From: CAZMCH01 sp964564735
GTDB lineage: Bacteria > Poribacteria > DTPJ01
Length of the DNA: 42,059 nucleotides
Reading direction: 5' to 3'
Assembly: GCA_964564735.1 (NCBI GenBank)
Contig: CAZMCH010000029.1
Coordinates: forward strand, 1-42,059
The notes below the pieces were generated by a model. It was not told where the DNA came from. It worked only from the letters and a program-made list of their open reading frames with translations, and searched no databases. The position numbers and the translations under genes are program-made. Below, in pieces: positions 25,179 to 33,146 of this stretch (its first letter is position 1; every line of letters starts with the position of its first letter).

Positions 25179-26255
25179 TTAGATTAATCTATTAATAACT
25201 TCCTCTTTTGATAAACTATCAAAACCTAAGCTTGTTAGATTCCTTCCATTCTCTCTGAAATCTACATTCATTATTTCACATGCGAGATCAATTACAAGAC
25301 TTGTAATTGTCATTGGAAGTCCAAAATATTTTCCTATTGCCTCTATTGGGACTAATCCATAGGGAATATCTTCATATATATACCGATGTTGCATTGAATT
25401 AGGGGCATCAATAGTCCGATATGCTTCATTATTTTGGATACACTCATATAAATTTCGCCCTTTAACACCATAACTGCGCTTTAGCCATTCAGAAGTTGAT
25501 TCTACTGGTTTCTCAAAAATGTTTGATACAGCAATTCTTTCCTTATCCAATTTCTCAATAAATTGCGCAACGCTTGGGGTTATACCCTCATAATAGTATT
25601 TAAAAGCCTTTCTAGGATTTTCTATCCAACCAGTGTTGAGAATGGTTGGCGCACAATGCAGAATCATTCCAACGTTTCCAATTGATGTCTGAATCATGCT
25701 TTCAGAGGGAATAAAGTGCTTTTGGATAGCTTTTGGTAAGAATTTAATAATTAATGGATTTAGTCCAGATTTTAATGATGCAATCAAAACATCGCTTTTT
25801 ATTGCCACTATTTTAACCGATTGTGGTCCTGTTTTTCGGCAAGTATATATTATCGTTTGTGTTTCTGCTATATTTAATGCTAGGTTACATCCTGCCTGAA
25901 AAAGAGTAGATGAAAACTCTATTGCCCCGAAAGTTCTTCCGGGATTAAGCACAATAAGCATATCATTTCTTAAATGAGGTAAAAGTCTTTGAGCAATCTC
26001 TTTATGAGAATTAGCCGGTGTTGTTATAAGAATCGTCTCTACATTATTAAGTGCTTCTGCAATATCTGTTGTTACAACGTCAATATGAGCTTTTCCTTTT
26101 ATAATACCATCACAGTATATAATACGATTTCTTTTAAGAGATTTTATCGTTTCGTATGAGCGATTCCACAAATGAACACGATGTTTATTTAATGATAAAT
26201 GCGCAGACATCGCCAAACCAGAATTCCCTGCGCCAATTATAGCAACTGGTTTCAT
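25179..26255 (-). CDS. NAD/NADP octopine/nopaline (opine) dehydrogenase family protein
   Basis: The family reductively joins an amino acid to an alpha-keto acid with NAD(P)H, giving an opine. The 358-residue protein begins with the dinucleotide-binding strand VAIIGAGNSGLAMSAHLSL (GxGxxG at 8-13). It continues with ETILITTPANSHKEIAQRLLPHLRN, LNPGRTFGAIEF and the second-domain motif GNVGMILHCAPTILNTGWIE, whose His is the presumed catalytic residue. LIDLACEIMNVDF-type helices close it. Length is normal for the family. It lies between the B12-dependent mutase-like fragments and the flippase gene, 24 bases from the latter, within a polysaccharide locus. A role in making an amino-acid substituent for the glycan is attractive but inferred. 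The amino acid and keto acid cannot be read. Confidence 0.83.
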   Translation of the reverse strand: MKPVAIIGAGNSGLAMSAHLSLNKHRVHLWNRSYETIKSLKRNRIIYCDGIIKGKAHIDVVTTDIAEALNNVETILITTPANSHKEIAQRLLPHLRNDMLIVLNPGRTFGAIEFSSTLFQAGCNLALNIAETQTIIYTCRKTGPQSVKIVAIKSDVLIASLKSGLNPLIIKFLPKAIQKHFIPSESMIQTSIGNVGMILHCAPTILNTGWIENPRKAFKYYYEGITPSVAQFIEKLDKERIAVSNIFEKPVESTSEWLKRSYGVKGRNLYECIQNNEAYRTIDAPNSMQHRYIYEDIPYGLVPIEAIGKYFGLPMTITSLVIDLACEIMNVDFRENGRNLTSLGFDSLSKEEVINRLI

Positions 26256-26327
26256 ATATTATTCCTCAAAAATTGAGAGTGAATCTACTAGGCAATCTAG
26301 GCTATACTTATTGTTTTTCCTATCGAT

Positions 26328-26711
26328 CTAATCTCCGTCTTCTTTTTGGGCAATCAATTTTTGAACACGATCCGTTTCTTTTATCGATTTTCCAGAGACG
26401 TCAACTGACTCATATCCACCATTGATTGGCAAAGTCTTCATCTGACCTAATGCTTCGGGATTGCCTTTTAGATGTGGCGCATCTAAGAAACCAGTCTTAA
26501 TTAATTCAGATAGATGTTTTGGATCTGATAACTCACCTTGCGAATAATCCCTCATAAGTTTCAGAAGTTTTCGGGCTTCTTCTAAAATATACTCTTTTCT
26601 ATCTATAACTTCTTGATCACTTGCCAAATCTGGAAAGCCATTCCAAGCATTTTTCAAAACACCCTTTACTATTTTACAGCTTTCTATGACATTTTCTGGG
26701 GGTCGCTGCAT
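26328..26711 (-). CDS. C-terminal fragment of the frameshifted B12-dependent mutase-like protein
   Basis: This 127-residue frame continues the protein encoded upstream at 26674-28023. The upstream frame reads SHAATP and then changes to RKCHRKL and stops, whereas this frame reads PENVIESCKIVKGVLKNAWNGF, which is the natural continuation. The ATG at 26711 is probably not a real start; it has no ribosome binding site and its first residues (MQR) come from the overlap. Removing one C from the run of five C at about 26697-26701 would join the two into a protein of about 575 residues. The fragment is helical, with a charged stretch (EYILEEARKLLKLMRDYSQGEL), as expected for the end of a mutase-like subunit. 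No independent function is proposed. Confidence 0.6.
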   Translation of the reverse strand: MQRPPENVIESCKIVKGVLKNAWNGFPDLASDQEVIDRKEYILEEARKLLKLMRDYSQGELSDPKHLSELIKTGFLDAPHLKGNPEALGQMKTLPINGGYESVDVSGKSIKETDRVQKLIAQKEDGD

Positions 26712-28023
26712 GGCTAGCTTCGCTAAAACTGACTACGTGAATTATCTGAGGCTTTAATGCTAATGCGAGTAGAGTTGACGAAGCGAGTTGTCCCTTCGCT
26801 ATATCCATGTCTGTCGAAAAATGTGTCAATCCTGCTCTCACCATTTTTAAATGTATAAAATTATCATCTTCAAGCTCGTTAATGAGTTCGGACATGGCAA
26901 GCATTTTTGCAATATCCATCTTTCCAGAAGTTAGCCTAGGAGTATTGAACATATATTGTGCAATATAGGTTTTTACGCCTAGTTTTTTCGCATTATAAGC
27001 CACTAAATAACCATCGACTGCAGTTATTACATCAGAAGTTTCACGCAAGCCCCATTGATGAGGGTCGTTAATCTCAACAGGAATTCCATTTTCTGCATAC
27101 CAACGTATAACCTCTTGATTTTCGCTTATTGCTATTTCTAATGGGCGTTTCGATCTTCCGTCTAATATGCTATACCAAAATAACGGAATAGTTCCCCATG
27201 CGACATTTAGCAAACGGACACTCATTTCTGCCCATTTTAGAAGATTGGTTGTTCCTGCGTATATCTTTAGTCTTGGATAATTTCCAGCCATTCTGGCTTC
27301 TGATATTCTAATCATATCCTCTTCTGAACGAATTGGTATACCGCCTGCACCATCGAGCGATCTATCCATTTTCTCTGGCTCAAAAAAGAACTCCTGCGCA
27401 TTTTGATCTGGCGCAAGAGATATAATGTCAACTTGTTCTGATTCTGCTATTTTTCTTATGCCGTTTAAGCTATCTTCTAATGATGGCAAACCGAAATGAT
27501 GACGTAACATTGGAAGATATAGCCCATCTTTCATCATCTCTCTTAATTGCCTTGCATCTAATTTTCCTCCTTCAAGCATTGGTTTTTCTTCTATTTTACC
27601 TTTTATATTCCCTGCAATCTCTTCGTCTATTGATAAAGTTTGAATAAGATAAGAGAGCTTTTCTTCACCAATAAAATACTGTGAAAAATATGAAAATTGC
27701 TTGGCAACATTAACACATTCAGGCGTTCCACCAAAATAATATAGCCGTCCTTCTAATAGACCTGCATTATTTAATTCATCAAAGAAACTTTTTAGAATAT
27801 CATAAAGGACTTTTGGTGTTAAACGATAGCTAACACATACAATATCTGGCTTTAATTCAGCAATAGCTTTGACGAATGAAACAGGCGTAACAGCAGGACC
27901 TATAAATTCTGTTTTATAGCCGACTTTTTCGGCTAATCTAAGATACTCATAAACACCAGCGACATGGACACAATTTCCAATTGCCCCGCCTAATATGATT
28001 TTCTTAATTTTTTTATCATTCAT
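26674..28023 (-). CDS. Cobalamin-binding, glutamate-mutase-like protein, frameshifted (N-terminal part)
   Basis: The first 130 residues look like a cobalamin-binding domain: KIILGGAIGNCVHVAGVYEY against the IGSDCHAVG loop of glutamate mutase MutS, then PDIVCVSYRLTP and YYFGGTPE. The cobalt-ligand His is kept, but the Asp of DxHxxG is Cys here. The rest looks like a TIM barrel similar to MutE (PHQWGLRETSDVITAVDGYL, LKPQIIHVVSFSEASHAATP). Such enzymes rearrange carbon skeletons through an adenosyl radical. I start at the ATG at 28023; AAGG lies about 11 bases upstream. The frame ends abruptly in RKCHRKL after the C run near 26700, with the true continuation in another frame. Sequencing error, mutation or rare frameshifting could explain this. 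It lies between the 2-epimerase and opine-dehydrogenase genes. Confidence 0.7.
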   Translation of the reverse strand: MNDKKIKKIILGGAIGNCVHVAGVYEYLRLAEKVGYKTEFIGPAVTPVSFVKAIAELKPDIVCVSYRLTPKVLYDILKSFFDELNNAGLLEGRLYYFGGTPECVNVAKQFSYFSQYFIGEEKLSYLIQTLSIDEEIAGNIKGKIEEKPMLEGGKLDARQLREMMKDGLYLPMLRHHFGLPSLEDSLNGIRKIAESEQVDIISLAPDQNAQEFFFEPEKMDRSLDGAGGIPIRSEEDMIRISEARMAGNYPRLKIYAGTTNLLKWAEMSVRLLNVAWGTIPLFWYSILDGRSKRPLEIAISENQEVIRWYAENGIPVEINDPHQWGLRETSDVITAVDGYLVAYNAKKLGVKTYIAQYMFNTPRLTSGKMDIAKMLAMSELINELEDDNFIHLKMVRAGLTHFSTDMDIAKGQLASSTLLALALKPQIIHVVSFSEASHAATPRKCHRKL

Positions 28024-28031
28024 TTTCCACA

Positions 28032-29123
28032 TTACCTTATTGATATGATAGTCGATACTATGCGTTCTGATGTCCGACCATCCCACATTTTTGGGGTTTT
28101 TCCTGATTTTGCTTTTCCTTCAATAATTTTAATACTTTCTTGGATTATTGTGTCTGTATTATTTCCGACTAGAATATTTGTTCCTTCACTCACAGTTTCA
28201 GGCATTTCTGTATTGTCGCGCATTGTTAAACATGGTATATTTAATACGGTTGTTTCGGTTTGCATCCCCCCAGAATCAGAAAGAACAAATTTCGAGTTTT
28301 TCATCAATCCAATAAAACTCAAATATCCAAGAGGCTTTATAATCATTAGGTTGTTCATTGATGAAACTTTTTCTTTTAAGCCAAAATCTTCTATTCTTGT
28401 TTTTGTTCTTGGGTGTATCACAAGCACAACCTTGATCATGCTTTGTAATTTTTCTACTGCATCTAATATTTCTAAAAGATTTTCTTTTATATCAACACTT
28501 GCTTGACGGTGTAACGTCATAAGCACATAAGAATTTTTCTCTAATCTTAGTTCATTTAATATTGGGATCGATTCAGCTTTTTCTTTATATTTTAATAAAG
28601 TATCAACCATTATATTACCTACAAAGAATATCTTATTTTCTGCTATTCCCTCTCTTTTCAGATTTTCATTAGCTTCCTCTGTAGTAGTAAAAAGATAATC
28701 TGATAGAACATCAGTTACTATTCTATTGATCTCCTCAGGCATTGTTTTATCAAAGCTTCTCAATCCTGCTTCTACATGGGCGATTGGTATACATAATTTG
28801 GATGCAACAAGCGCACAAGCCAAAGTAGAGTTAACATCACCAACGACTAAAATAAGATCAGGTTTATAATCATTTACTGTTTTTTCAAAAGCAATCATTA
28901 TATTTGCTGTCTGAACAGCATGGCTTCCAGAACCAATCCCTAAATGCACATCTGGTTTTGGTATTTTTAATTCATCAAAGAATATTTGCGACATTTCATA
29001 ATCATAGTGCTGACCAGTATGAACCAAAAGCGGATTAAGCTTTGGGTATTTTGCCATTTCTTCAAGCAAAGGTGCTATTTTCATAAAATTAGGTCTTGCG
29101 CCAACAACACATGCTATTTTCAT
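28032..29123 (-). CDS. wecB: UDP-N-acetylglucosamine 2-epimerase, non-hydrolysing (WecB/WbpI family)
   Basis: Interconverts UDP-GlcNAc-type and UDP-ManNAc-type sugars at C2. The 363-residue protein has the normal length and begins with ACVVGARPNFMKIAPLLEEM. It has HTGQHYDYEMS, VVGDVNSTLACALVA, HVEAGLRSFDKTMPEEINRI, the LHRQASVD segment where THRxEN is usual, and SDSGGMQTETTVLNIPCLTMRDNTEMPE. All catalytic-site segments are present. Because WbpB, WbpD and WbpE homologues are encoded just upstream in the same transcript, the enzyme may act as WbpI on UDP-2,3-diacetamido-glucuronate, giving the mannuronate form. A plain WecB activity on UDP-GlcNAc is the alternative; sequence alone does not decide. 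It is eight bases from the B12-dependent gene. Confidence 0.92.
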   Translation of the reverse strand: MKIACVVGARPNFMKIAPLLEEMAKYPKLNPLLVHTGQHYDYEMSQIFFDELKIPKPDVHLGIGSGSHAVQTANIMIAFEKTVNDYKPDLILVVGDVNSTLACALVASKLCIPIAHVEAGLRSFDKTMPEEINRIVTDVLSDYLFTTTEEANENLKREGIAENKIFFVGNIMVDTLLKYKEKAESIPILNELRLEKNSYVLMTLHRQASVDIKENLLEILDAVEKLQSMIKVVLVIHPRTKTRIEDFGLKEKVSSMNNLMIIKPLGYLSFIGLMKNSKFVLSDSGGMQTETTVLNIPCLTMRDNTEMPETVSEGTNILVGNNTDTIIQESIKIIEGKAKSGKTPKMWDGRTSERIVSTIISIR

Positions 29124-29137
29124 ATCTGTAATATACC

Positions 29138-30124
29138 TTATTCAAGATTCTTGATTTTACTAATCCAGCTTTGATTTTGCTTATACCACAATACAGTCCT
29201 TTTTATTCCTTCTTCAATACTTACTTGTGGACGCCAATTGAGTAATTTGCTTGCCTTTGATATATCTGCCCATGTAGAAGGTGCGTCTGCAGGATGGGAC
29301 GGATAATAAACAAGCCTTGCTTTTTTACCTAAATTATCTTCAATTAGCTCAATAACGTATTTTAGCTTTACTGGTCTATCTGAACCTAGATTAATTATTT
29401 CAAAACCCATTTTTTTTAGTGAGTTAATTGTTCCTTGTGCAATATCATCAATATATGTAAAATCACGTTCTTGGTTACCATCTCCGTATATTGGGACATC
29501 TAAGTCCGTTGAAATGCTATGAATGATCTTAAGTATAGCCATATCAGGACGACCTGCTGGACCATATACAGTGAAATATCTTAATATTGTTGTATCAATA
29601 CCATAAAGATAATGATAAGTATAGGCTAAGGCTTCTGCACTCTTTTTGGATGAGGCATAGGGTGATAATTGGCAATCTGCTTTGCTATCTTCGCTAAAAG
29701 GGATGTCATTCTTTCCATATATACTTGATGTAGAAGAAAGTATGAATTTTTCTACTTTATATTCTTTGCATAGCTCAAGTATATTAAGTGTTCCAGTAAT
29801 GTTGGTTTGAATATATATCCATGGATCTTGAATACTTGCTCTAACACCAGCACGAGCAGCAAAGTTCATAACAGCATTAAATCTATATTGCTGAAATAAC
29901 TCTTTAAGGCTATCAAAATGTGTTATATCAAAATGATAAAACTTAAAATTTGAAAACTGATTGGTTTGATCTAATCTCCATTGTTTAAGCTGAGACACAT
30001 AAGCATCATTAAGGTTATCGATACCAACAACAATATTTCCACGTTCAAGCAAAGAGTTAGAGACTTTTGAACCGATAAATCCTGCACAACCAGTGACAAG
30101 AAAAATATCAGGTTTAAGACTCAT
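29138..30124 (-). CDS. NAD-dependent epimerase, UDP-glucuronate 4-epimerase-like
   Basis: A 328-residue extended SDR. It has the Rossmann motif VTGCAGFIG (10-18), Ser/Thr in LSSTSSIYG, and Tyr156-x3-Lys160 (SPYASSKKSAEAL), so it should be active. NFAARAGVRASIQDPWIYIQTN and LRYFTVYGPAGRPDMAI are the signatures that separate UDP-glucuronate 4-epimerases from GalE. It would interconvert UDP-GlcA and UDP-GalA in the cytoplasm. AAGGAG precedes the ATG at 30124. It lies 74 bases downstream of the WbpE-like gene and 14 bases upstream of the 2-epimerase gene. A supply of glucuronate and galacturonate fits the C5-epimerase homologue in the same locus. No UDP-glucose 6-dehydrogenase is present in the window. 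Confidence 0.87.
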   Translation of the reverse strand: MSLKPDIFLVTGCAGFIGSKVSNSLLERGNIVVGIDNLNDAYVSQLKQWRLDQTNQFSNFKFYHFDITHFDSLKELFQQYRFNAVMNFAARAGVRASIQDPWIYIQTNITGTLNILELCKEYKVEKFILSSTSSIYGKNDIPFSEDSKADCQLSPYASSKKSAEALAYTYHYLYGIDTTILRYFTVYGPAGRPDMAILKIIHSISTDLDVPIYGDGNQERDFTYIDDIAQGTINSLKKMGFEIINLGSDRPVKLKYVIELIEDNLGKKARLVYYPSHPADAPSTWADISKASKLLNWRPQVSIEEGIKRTVLWYKQNQSWISKIKNLE

Positions 30125-30198
30125 TAGTTTTTACTCCTTAGTTCGTTGTAAATAAAACTGAGTATTATTAATACATTAATTCTGTATTGATAAGATTA

Positions 30199-31302
30199 TT
30201 ATGCTAGAAATTTTCTGATAACGCCTACTATTTCTTCTTGTTGTTTTTTGGTTAACTCAGGATAAATAGGAAGTGCTATTGTCTTTTCTGCTGCCTCTTC
30301 CGAATGTGGAAAGTCATCTTTTTTATATCCCAAGTCCGAATAGCATTTTTGGAGGTGTAATGGAACGGGATAATATATTTCATTACCAATATTGGCATCT
30401 TTTAATTCATCTCTCAATATATCTCGATCTTTTTCTAGCATTATAACATACTGGTTATATATATGATAATTAAATGGCTCAGAATAAGGGGTTATTAATC
30501 GCATACCATTAAAAAGTTGAGTATATATAGAGGCATTTTGCCGTCTTTTGGCATTCCATTCGTCAAGATGATTAAATTTTGCCAATAGTATTCCCGCTTG
30601 AATTGCATCAAGTCTGCTATTTACTCCGATAACGGAATGATAATATTTGGGCTTACTTCCATGCGCTCTGAGAATATTCAATTTTTCAGCAAGCTCAGAA
30701 TCATTTGTTAATACCATACCACCATCGCCATATCCACCTAGATTTTTCGTTGGGAAAAAGCTCAAACACCCTAGATGTCCCATTGAACCCGCCATTTTAT
30801 CTTTATACTTTGATCCTATGGCTTGCGCAGCGTCTTCAATTACATATAGATTGTGCCTTTTTGCTATATCTAGTATTGGATCCATATCGGCGCATTGACC
30901 GTATAAATGCACTGGTATTATAGCCTTTGTTTTGTTTGTTATTTTTGCTTCGATAAGGTTGGGATTGATATTGTAGGTCTTTAAATCAATATCAACAAAA
31001 ACAGGTTTTGCACCTAATCGTGAAATTGAACCAGCGGTGGCAAAGAATGTAAATGGAGTTGTTATAACTTCGTCTCCGTATCCAACTCCAATAGCCATTA
31101 AAGCGAGTAATAAAGCATCACTTCCTGATGCAACTGCAATACCATATTTAACATCGCTATATTTAGCAATCTTTTCTTCTAATTCTTTAACTTTGGGACC
31201 TAATATGAATACTTGGCTTTCAAGCACATCTTGAATGGCTTTGTCTATTTCATCTTTAATACTTACATATTGAGCTTTTAAATCAACAAGCGGAATCGCC
31301 AT
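30199..31302 (-). CDS. wbpE: PLP-dependent sugar 3-aminotransferase, WbpE type
   Basis: A DegT/DnrJ/EryC1/StrS aminotransferase of 367 residues. WbpE aminates the 3-keto group of UDP-2-acetamido-3-oxo-glucuronate with glutamate. The protein begins MAIPLVDLKAQY, as WbpE and FdtB do. It carries ASGSDALLLAL, the PLP-contacting D157 (VIEDAAQAIGS) and the Schiff-base Lys186 (FFPTKNLGGYGDGG). GGGGGT precedes the ATG at 31302; a TTG at 31314 is less likely. The upstream neighbours are WbpD and WbpB homologues, which makes the pathway assignment much safer than the sequence alone. It is unlike the LegC-type enzyme at 12946-14100 in its lysine motif and opening residues, so the two aminotransferases serve different sugars. 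Confidence 0.88.
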   Translation of the reverse strand: MAIPLVDLKAQYVSIKDEIDKAIQDVLESQVFILGPKVKELEEKIAKYSDVKYGIAVASGSDALLLALMAIGVGYGDEVITTPFTFFATAGSISRLGAKPVFVDIDLKTYNINPNLIEAKITNKTKAIIPVHLYGQCADMDPILDIAKRHNLYVIEDAAQAIGSKYKDKMAGSMGHLGCLSFFPTKNLGGYGDGGMVLTNDSELAEKLNILRAHGSKPKYYHSVIGVNSRLDAIQAGILLAKFNHLDEWNAKRRQNASIYTQLFNGMRLITPYSEPFNYHIYNQYVIMLEKDRDILRDELKDANIGNEIYYPVPLHLQKCYSDLGYKKDDFPHSEEAAEKTIALPIYPELTKKQQEEIVGVIRKFLA

Positions 31303-31358
31303 AATTACCCCCAATTCTCTCTTTGTTTGTCAAAATGATATAGATAATAGATTAATTG

Positions 31359-31940
31359 CTAAATTATCAATTTGACGATTAGTCCTTGTTTTTCATATCG
31401 ATCATTACATTTATTGCATTTAACAACATCGCTTCCTTTAAAATCAAGTTTTTCTCCGCACCTGCACATCCATCCAGCAATCTTGCCTGCATTTCCATAA
31501 ACAAGAGCATAATCTGGTATATCTTTTGTAACTACTGAGCCTGCACCTATAAAGGCATGTTGACCAATCGTATGACCACATACTATCGTTGCGTTTGCAC
31601 CAATTGTAGCTCCTTGTTTAACTAAGGTTGAGCGATATTCATCTATATTTCTTCTGATTTCTGATCGGGGGTTTATAACATTAGTAAAAACCATAGAAGG
31701 TCCGCAAAAAACATTATCTTCAAGAATAACTAGATCATATACCGCTACGTTATTTTGTATATGAACATTATTACCGATTTTTGCCTTTCCACCTACAAAA
31801 ACATTTTGTCCAAGAACACAATTTTCTCCTATTTGCGCCCCACTCATGACATGGCAGAAATGCCATATCTTAGTTCCTTTGCCAATCAATGCTCCATCAT
31901 CAATATAAGCTGATTCATGGGCAAAATATTTATCATTCAT
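31359..31940 (-). CDS. wbpD: UDP-amino-sugar N-acetyltransferase, WbpD type (hexapeptide repeat)
   Basis: A left-handed beta-helix acetyltransferase of 193 residues that would acetylate the 3-amino group formed by WbpE, using acetyl-CoA. Hexapeptide repeats run from about residue 10 to 145 (IGKGTKIWHFCHVMSGAQIG, LGQNVFVGGKAKIGNNVHIQ, GHTIGQHAFIGAGSVVTKDI). FTNVINPRSEI and YGNAGKIAGWMC are typical of the WbpD/WlbB group. A C-terminal CRCGEKL...VKCNKCNDRY holds four Cys in two pairs and looks like a small zinc ribbon, a feature common in this group. The ATG overlaps the end of the WbpB-like gene by four bases, so translation is coupled. The subunit normally forms trimers. Confidence 0.9.
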   Translation of the reverse strand: MNDKYFAHESAYIDDGALIGKGTKIWHFCHVMSGAQIGENCVLGQNVFVGGKAKIGNNVHIQNNVAVYDLVILEDNVFCGPSMVFTNVINPRSEIRRNIDEYRSTLVKQGATIGANATIVCGHTIGQHAFIGAGSVVTKDIPDYALVYGNAGKIAGWMCRCGEKLDFKGSDVVKCNKCNDRYEKQGLIVKLII

Positions 31941-32959
31941 ATTTTATCTCCAATTTTTATTGGAATCCCGCCTTTTGTCAATGATTCTTGTGCAAATTGT
32001 AATACCTTAACAACTCTTAATCCGTCTTTTCCATCACTTCTAGGTTGTTTATCGTTTTTTATACAATCAATAAAATGCTGACATTCTAGTCTGAGCGGTT
32101 CAACAACCTTAATATGTGGTATTGTAACATCACCAAATCTTAATGCTAATGATTCACTAAAAGAGCCATAAGTTTGATTATTGGTAACACCTTTATCATA
32201 TATTCTGATCATTTCAGATGGATCCATATCATCAAAGACAACCATTTTCTTGCTTCCAACAATCGTTGTTTTTCTTATTTTATGAGGGTCTAACCAACTT
32301 AGTTGAACATGAGCCATGACCTTATTAGGAAAAAACATATCAAGAAAGACAACATCCTCAACACCATCCTGTAAATATGCCTCGCCCCTTGCACTTACAC
32401 TTATAGGTTCAGATTCTAACAGATACATTATTATTGAAATATCATGAGGAGCCAAACTCCAAAGGGCGTTTTCATCACTTCTTATTCGTCCAAGATTTAC
32501 TCGTTGTGAATAGAGGTAGTATATATCCCCAAGTTCATCAGACTGAATCATCTGCTTAATCTTTTCTATGGCTGGATGATATTCCATTAGATGACCGACC
32601 ATCAGCTTAACATTATTTTGCTGTGAAAGAATTAGTAGTTCTTCGGCATGAGAAACTTCAAGTGTGAGAGGCTTTTCGACAAAGACGTGTTTCTTATGTA
32701 GAATGGCTTGTTTCGCCAAATTATAATGATGTGGTGCAGATATCGCAAGAACAATAGCATTTATTTCTGGGTCTTGTAACAATATTTCATAATTGTTAGT
32801 TATCTCTATTTCAGGATATTGTTCTTGAGTTTTTTTCAATATATGTTCATCGAGGTCGCAACATACTTTTACTCTGGCTTCGTTAAGTTGTGTAAAATTT
32901 CTTAGAAGATTCGGTCCCCAATAACCTAATCCGACAATTCCTAGAATGATTTTTTCCAT
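31937..32959 (-). CDS. wbpB: Gfo/Idh/MocA sugar-nucleotide dehydrogenase, WbpB type
   Basis: A 340-residue NAD-dependent oxidoreductase. WbpB oxidises C3 of UDP-GlcNAc-uronate, the first committed step to 2,3-diacetamido uronic acids. The N-terminal LGIVGLGYWGPNLLRNF is the nucleotide fold, and VEKPLTL (EKP at 95-97) bears the Lys that acts in catalysis. HLMEYHPAIEKIK and WSLAPHDISIIMYLL supply the conserved His residues of the second domain. GGAGA precedes the ATG at 32959. It is the first gene after the promoter at 33051-33080 and overlaps the WbpD-like gene by four bases. The UDP-GlcNAc 6-dehydrogenase (WbpA/WecC) that makes its substrate is not in this window. Confidence 0.9.
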   Translation of the reverse strand: MEKIILGIVGLGYWGPNLLRNFTQLNEARVKVCCDLDEHILKKTQEQYPEIEITNNYEILLQDPEINAIVLAISAPHHYNLAKQAILHKKHVFVEKPLTLEVSHAEELLILSQQNNVKLMVGHLMEYHPAIEKIKQMIQSDELGDIYYLYSQRVNLGRIRSDENALWSLAPHDISIIMYLLESEPISVSARGEAYLQDGVEDVVFLDMFFPNKVMAHVQLSWLDPHKIRKTTIVGSKKMVVFDDMDPSEMIRIYDKGVTNNQTYGSFSESLALRFGDVTIPHIKVVEPLRLECQHFIDCIKNDKQPRSDGKDGLRVVKVLQFAQESLTKGGIPIKIGDKI

Positions 32960-33050
32960 TCTTGTCTCCAGACGCTACTATCACAATTGAACCCCGCATT
33001 TATAATATGATTTTACTTTCTTAGTATTTCCCGCATAAATCTGTGAATAT

Positions 33051-33080
33051 AGTATATCATATTACATTTTATTAAGTCAA
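33051..33080 (-). promoter_or_regulatory. Promoter in front of the polysaccharide locus
   Basis: On the minus strand TTGACT (33075-33080) and TATACT (33051-33056) are 18 bases apart, and a TG one base before the -10 element makes it an extended -10. The start would fall near 33044, leaving a leader of about 85 bases before wbpB. All 22 genes from here to 6186 point the same way with gaps below 80 bases, and I see no equally good promoter among them. Weak internal promoters cannot be excluded. Confidence 0.65.
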
Positions 33081-33146
33081 GCTAGATTCTTGTCTTAGGA
33101 CATGAGTTCGGACAAAAAATAACTCCTATGATACAATATAATTGTC

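Noticed and set aside
26690..26710. Programmed +1 frameshift as the preferred explanation
   Set aside because: The C run could slip, but no stimulatory element or downstream pseudoknot is evident; sequencing error or mutation is simpler.
26674..26711. Two separate overlapping genes
   Set aside because: The downstream frame continues the upstream protein at the exact point where its sequence turns to nonsense, and lacks its own start signals, so one broken gene is the better reading.
28045..28506. Plus-strand frame of 153 codons, the longest on that strand in the polysaccharide locus
   Set aside because: It is fully antisense to the 2-epimerase gene, whose protein shows clear conserved motifs; the plus-frame product shows none.
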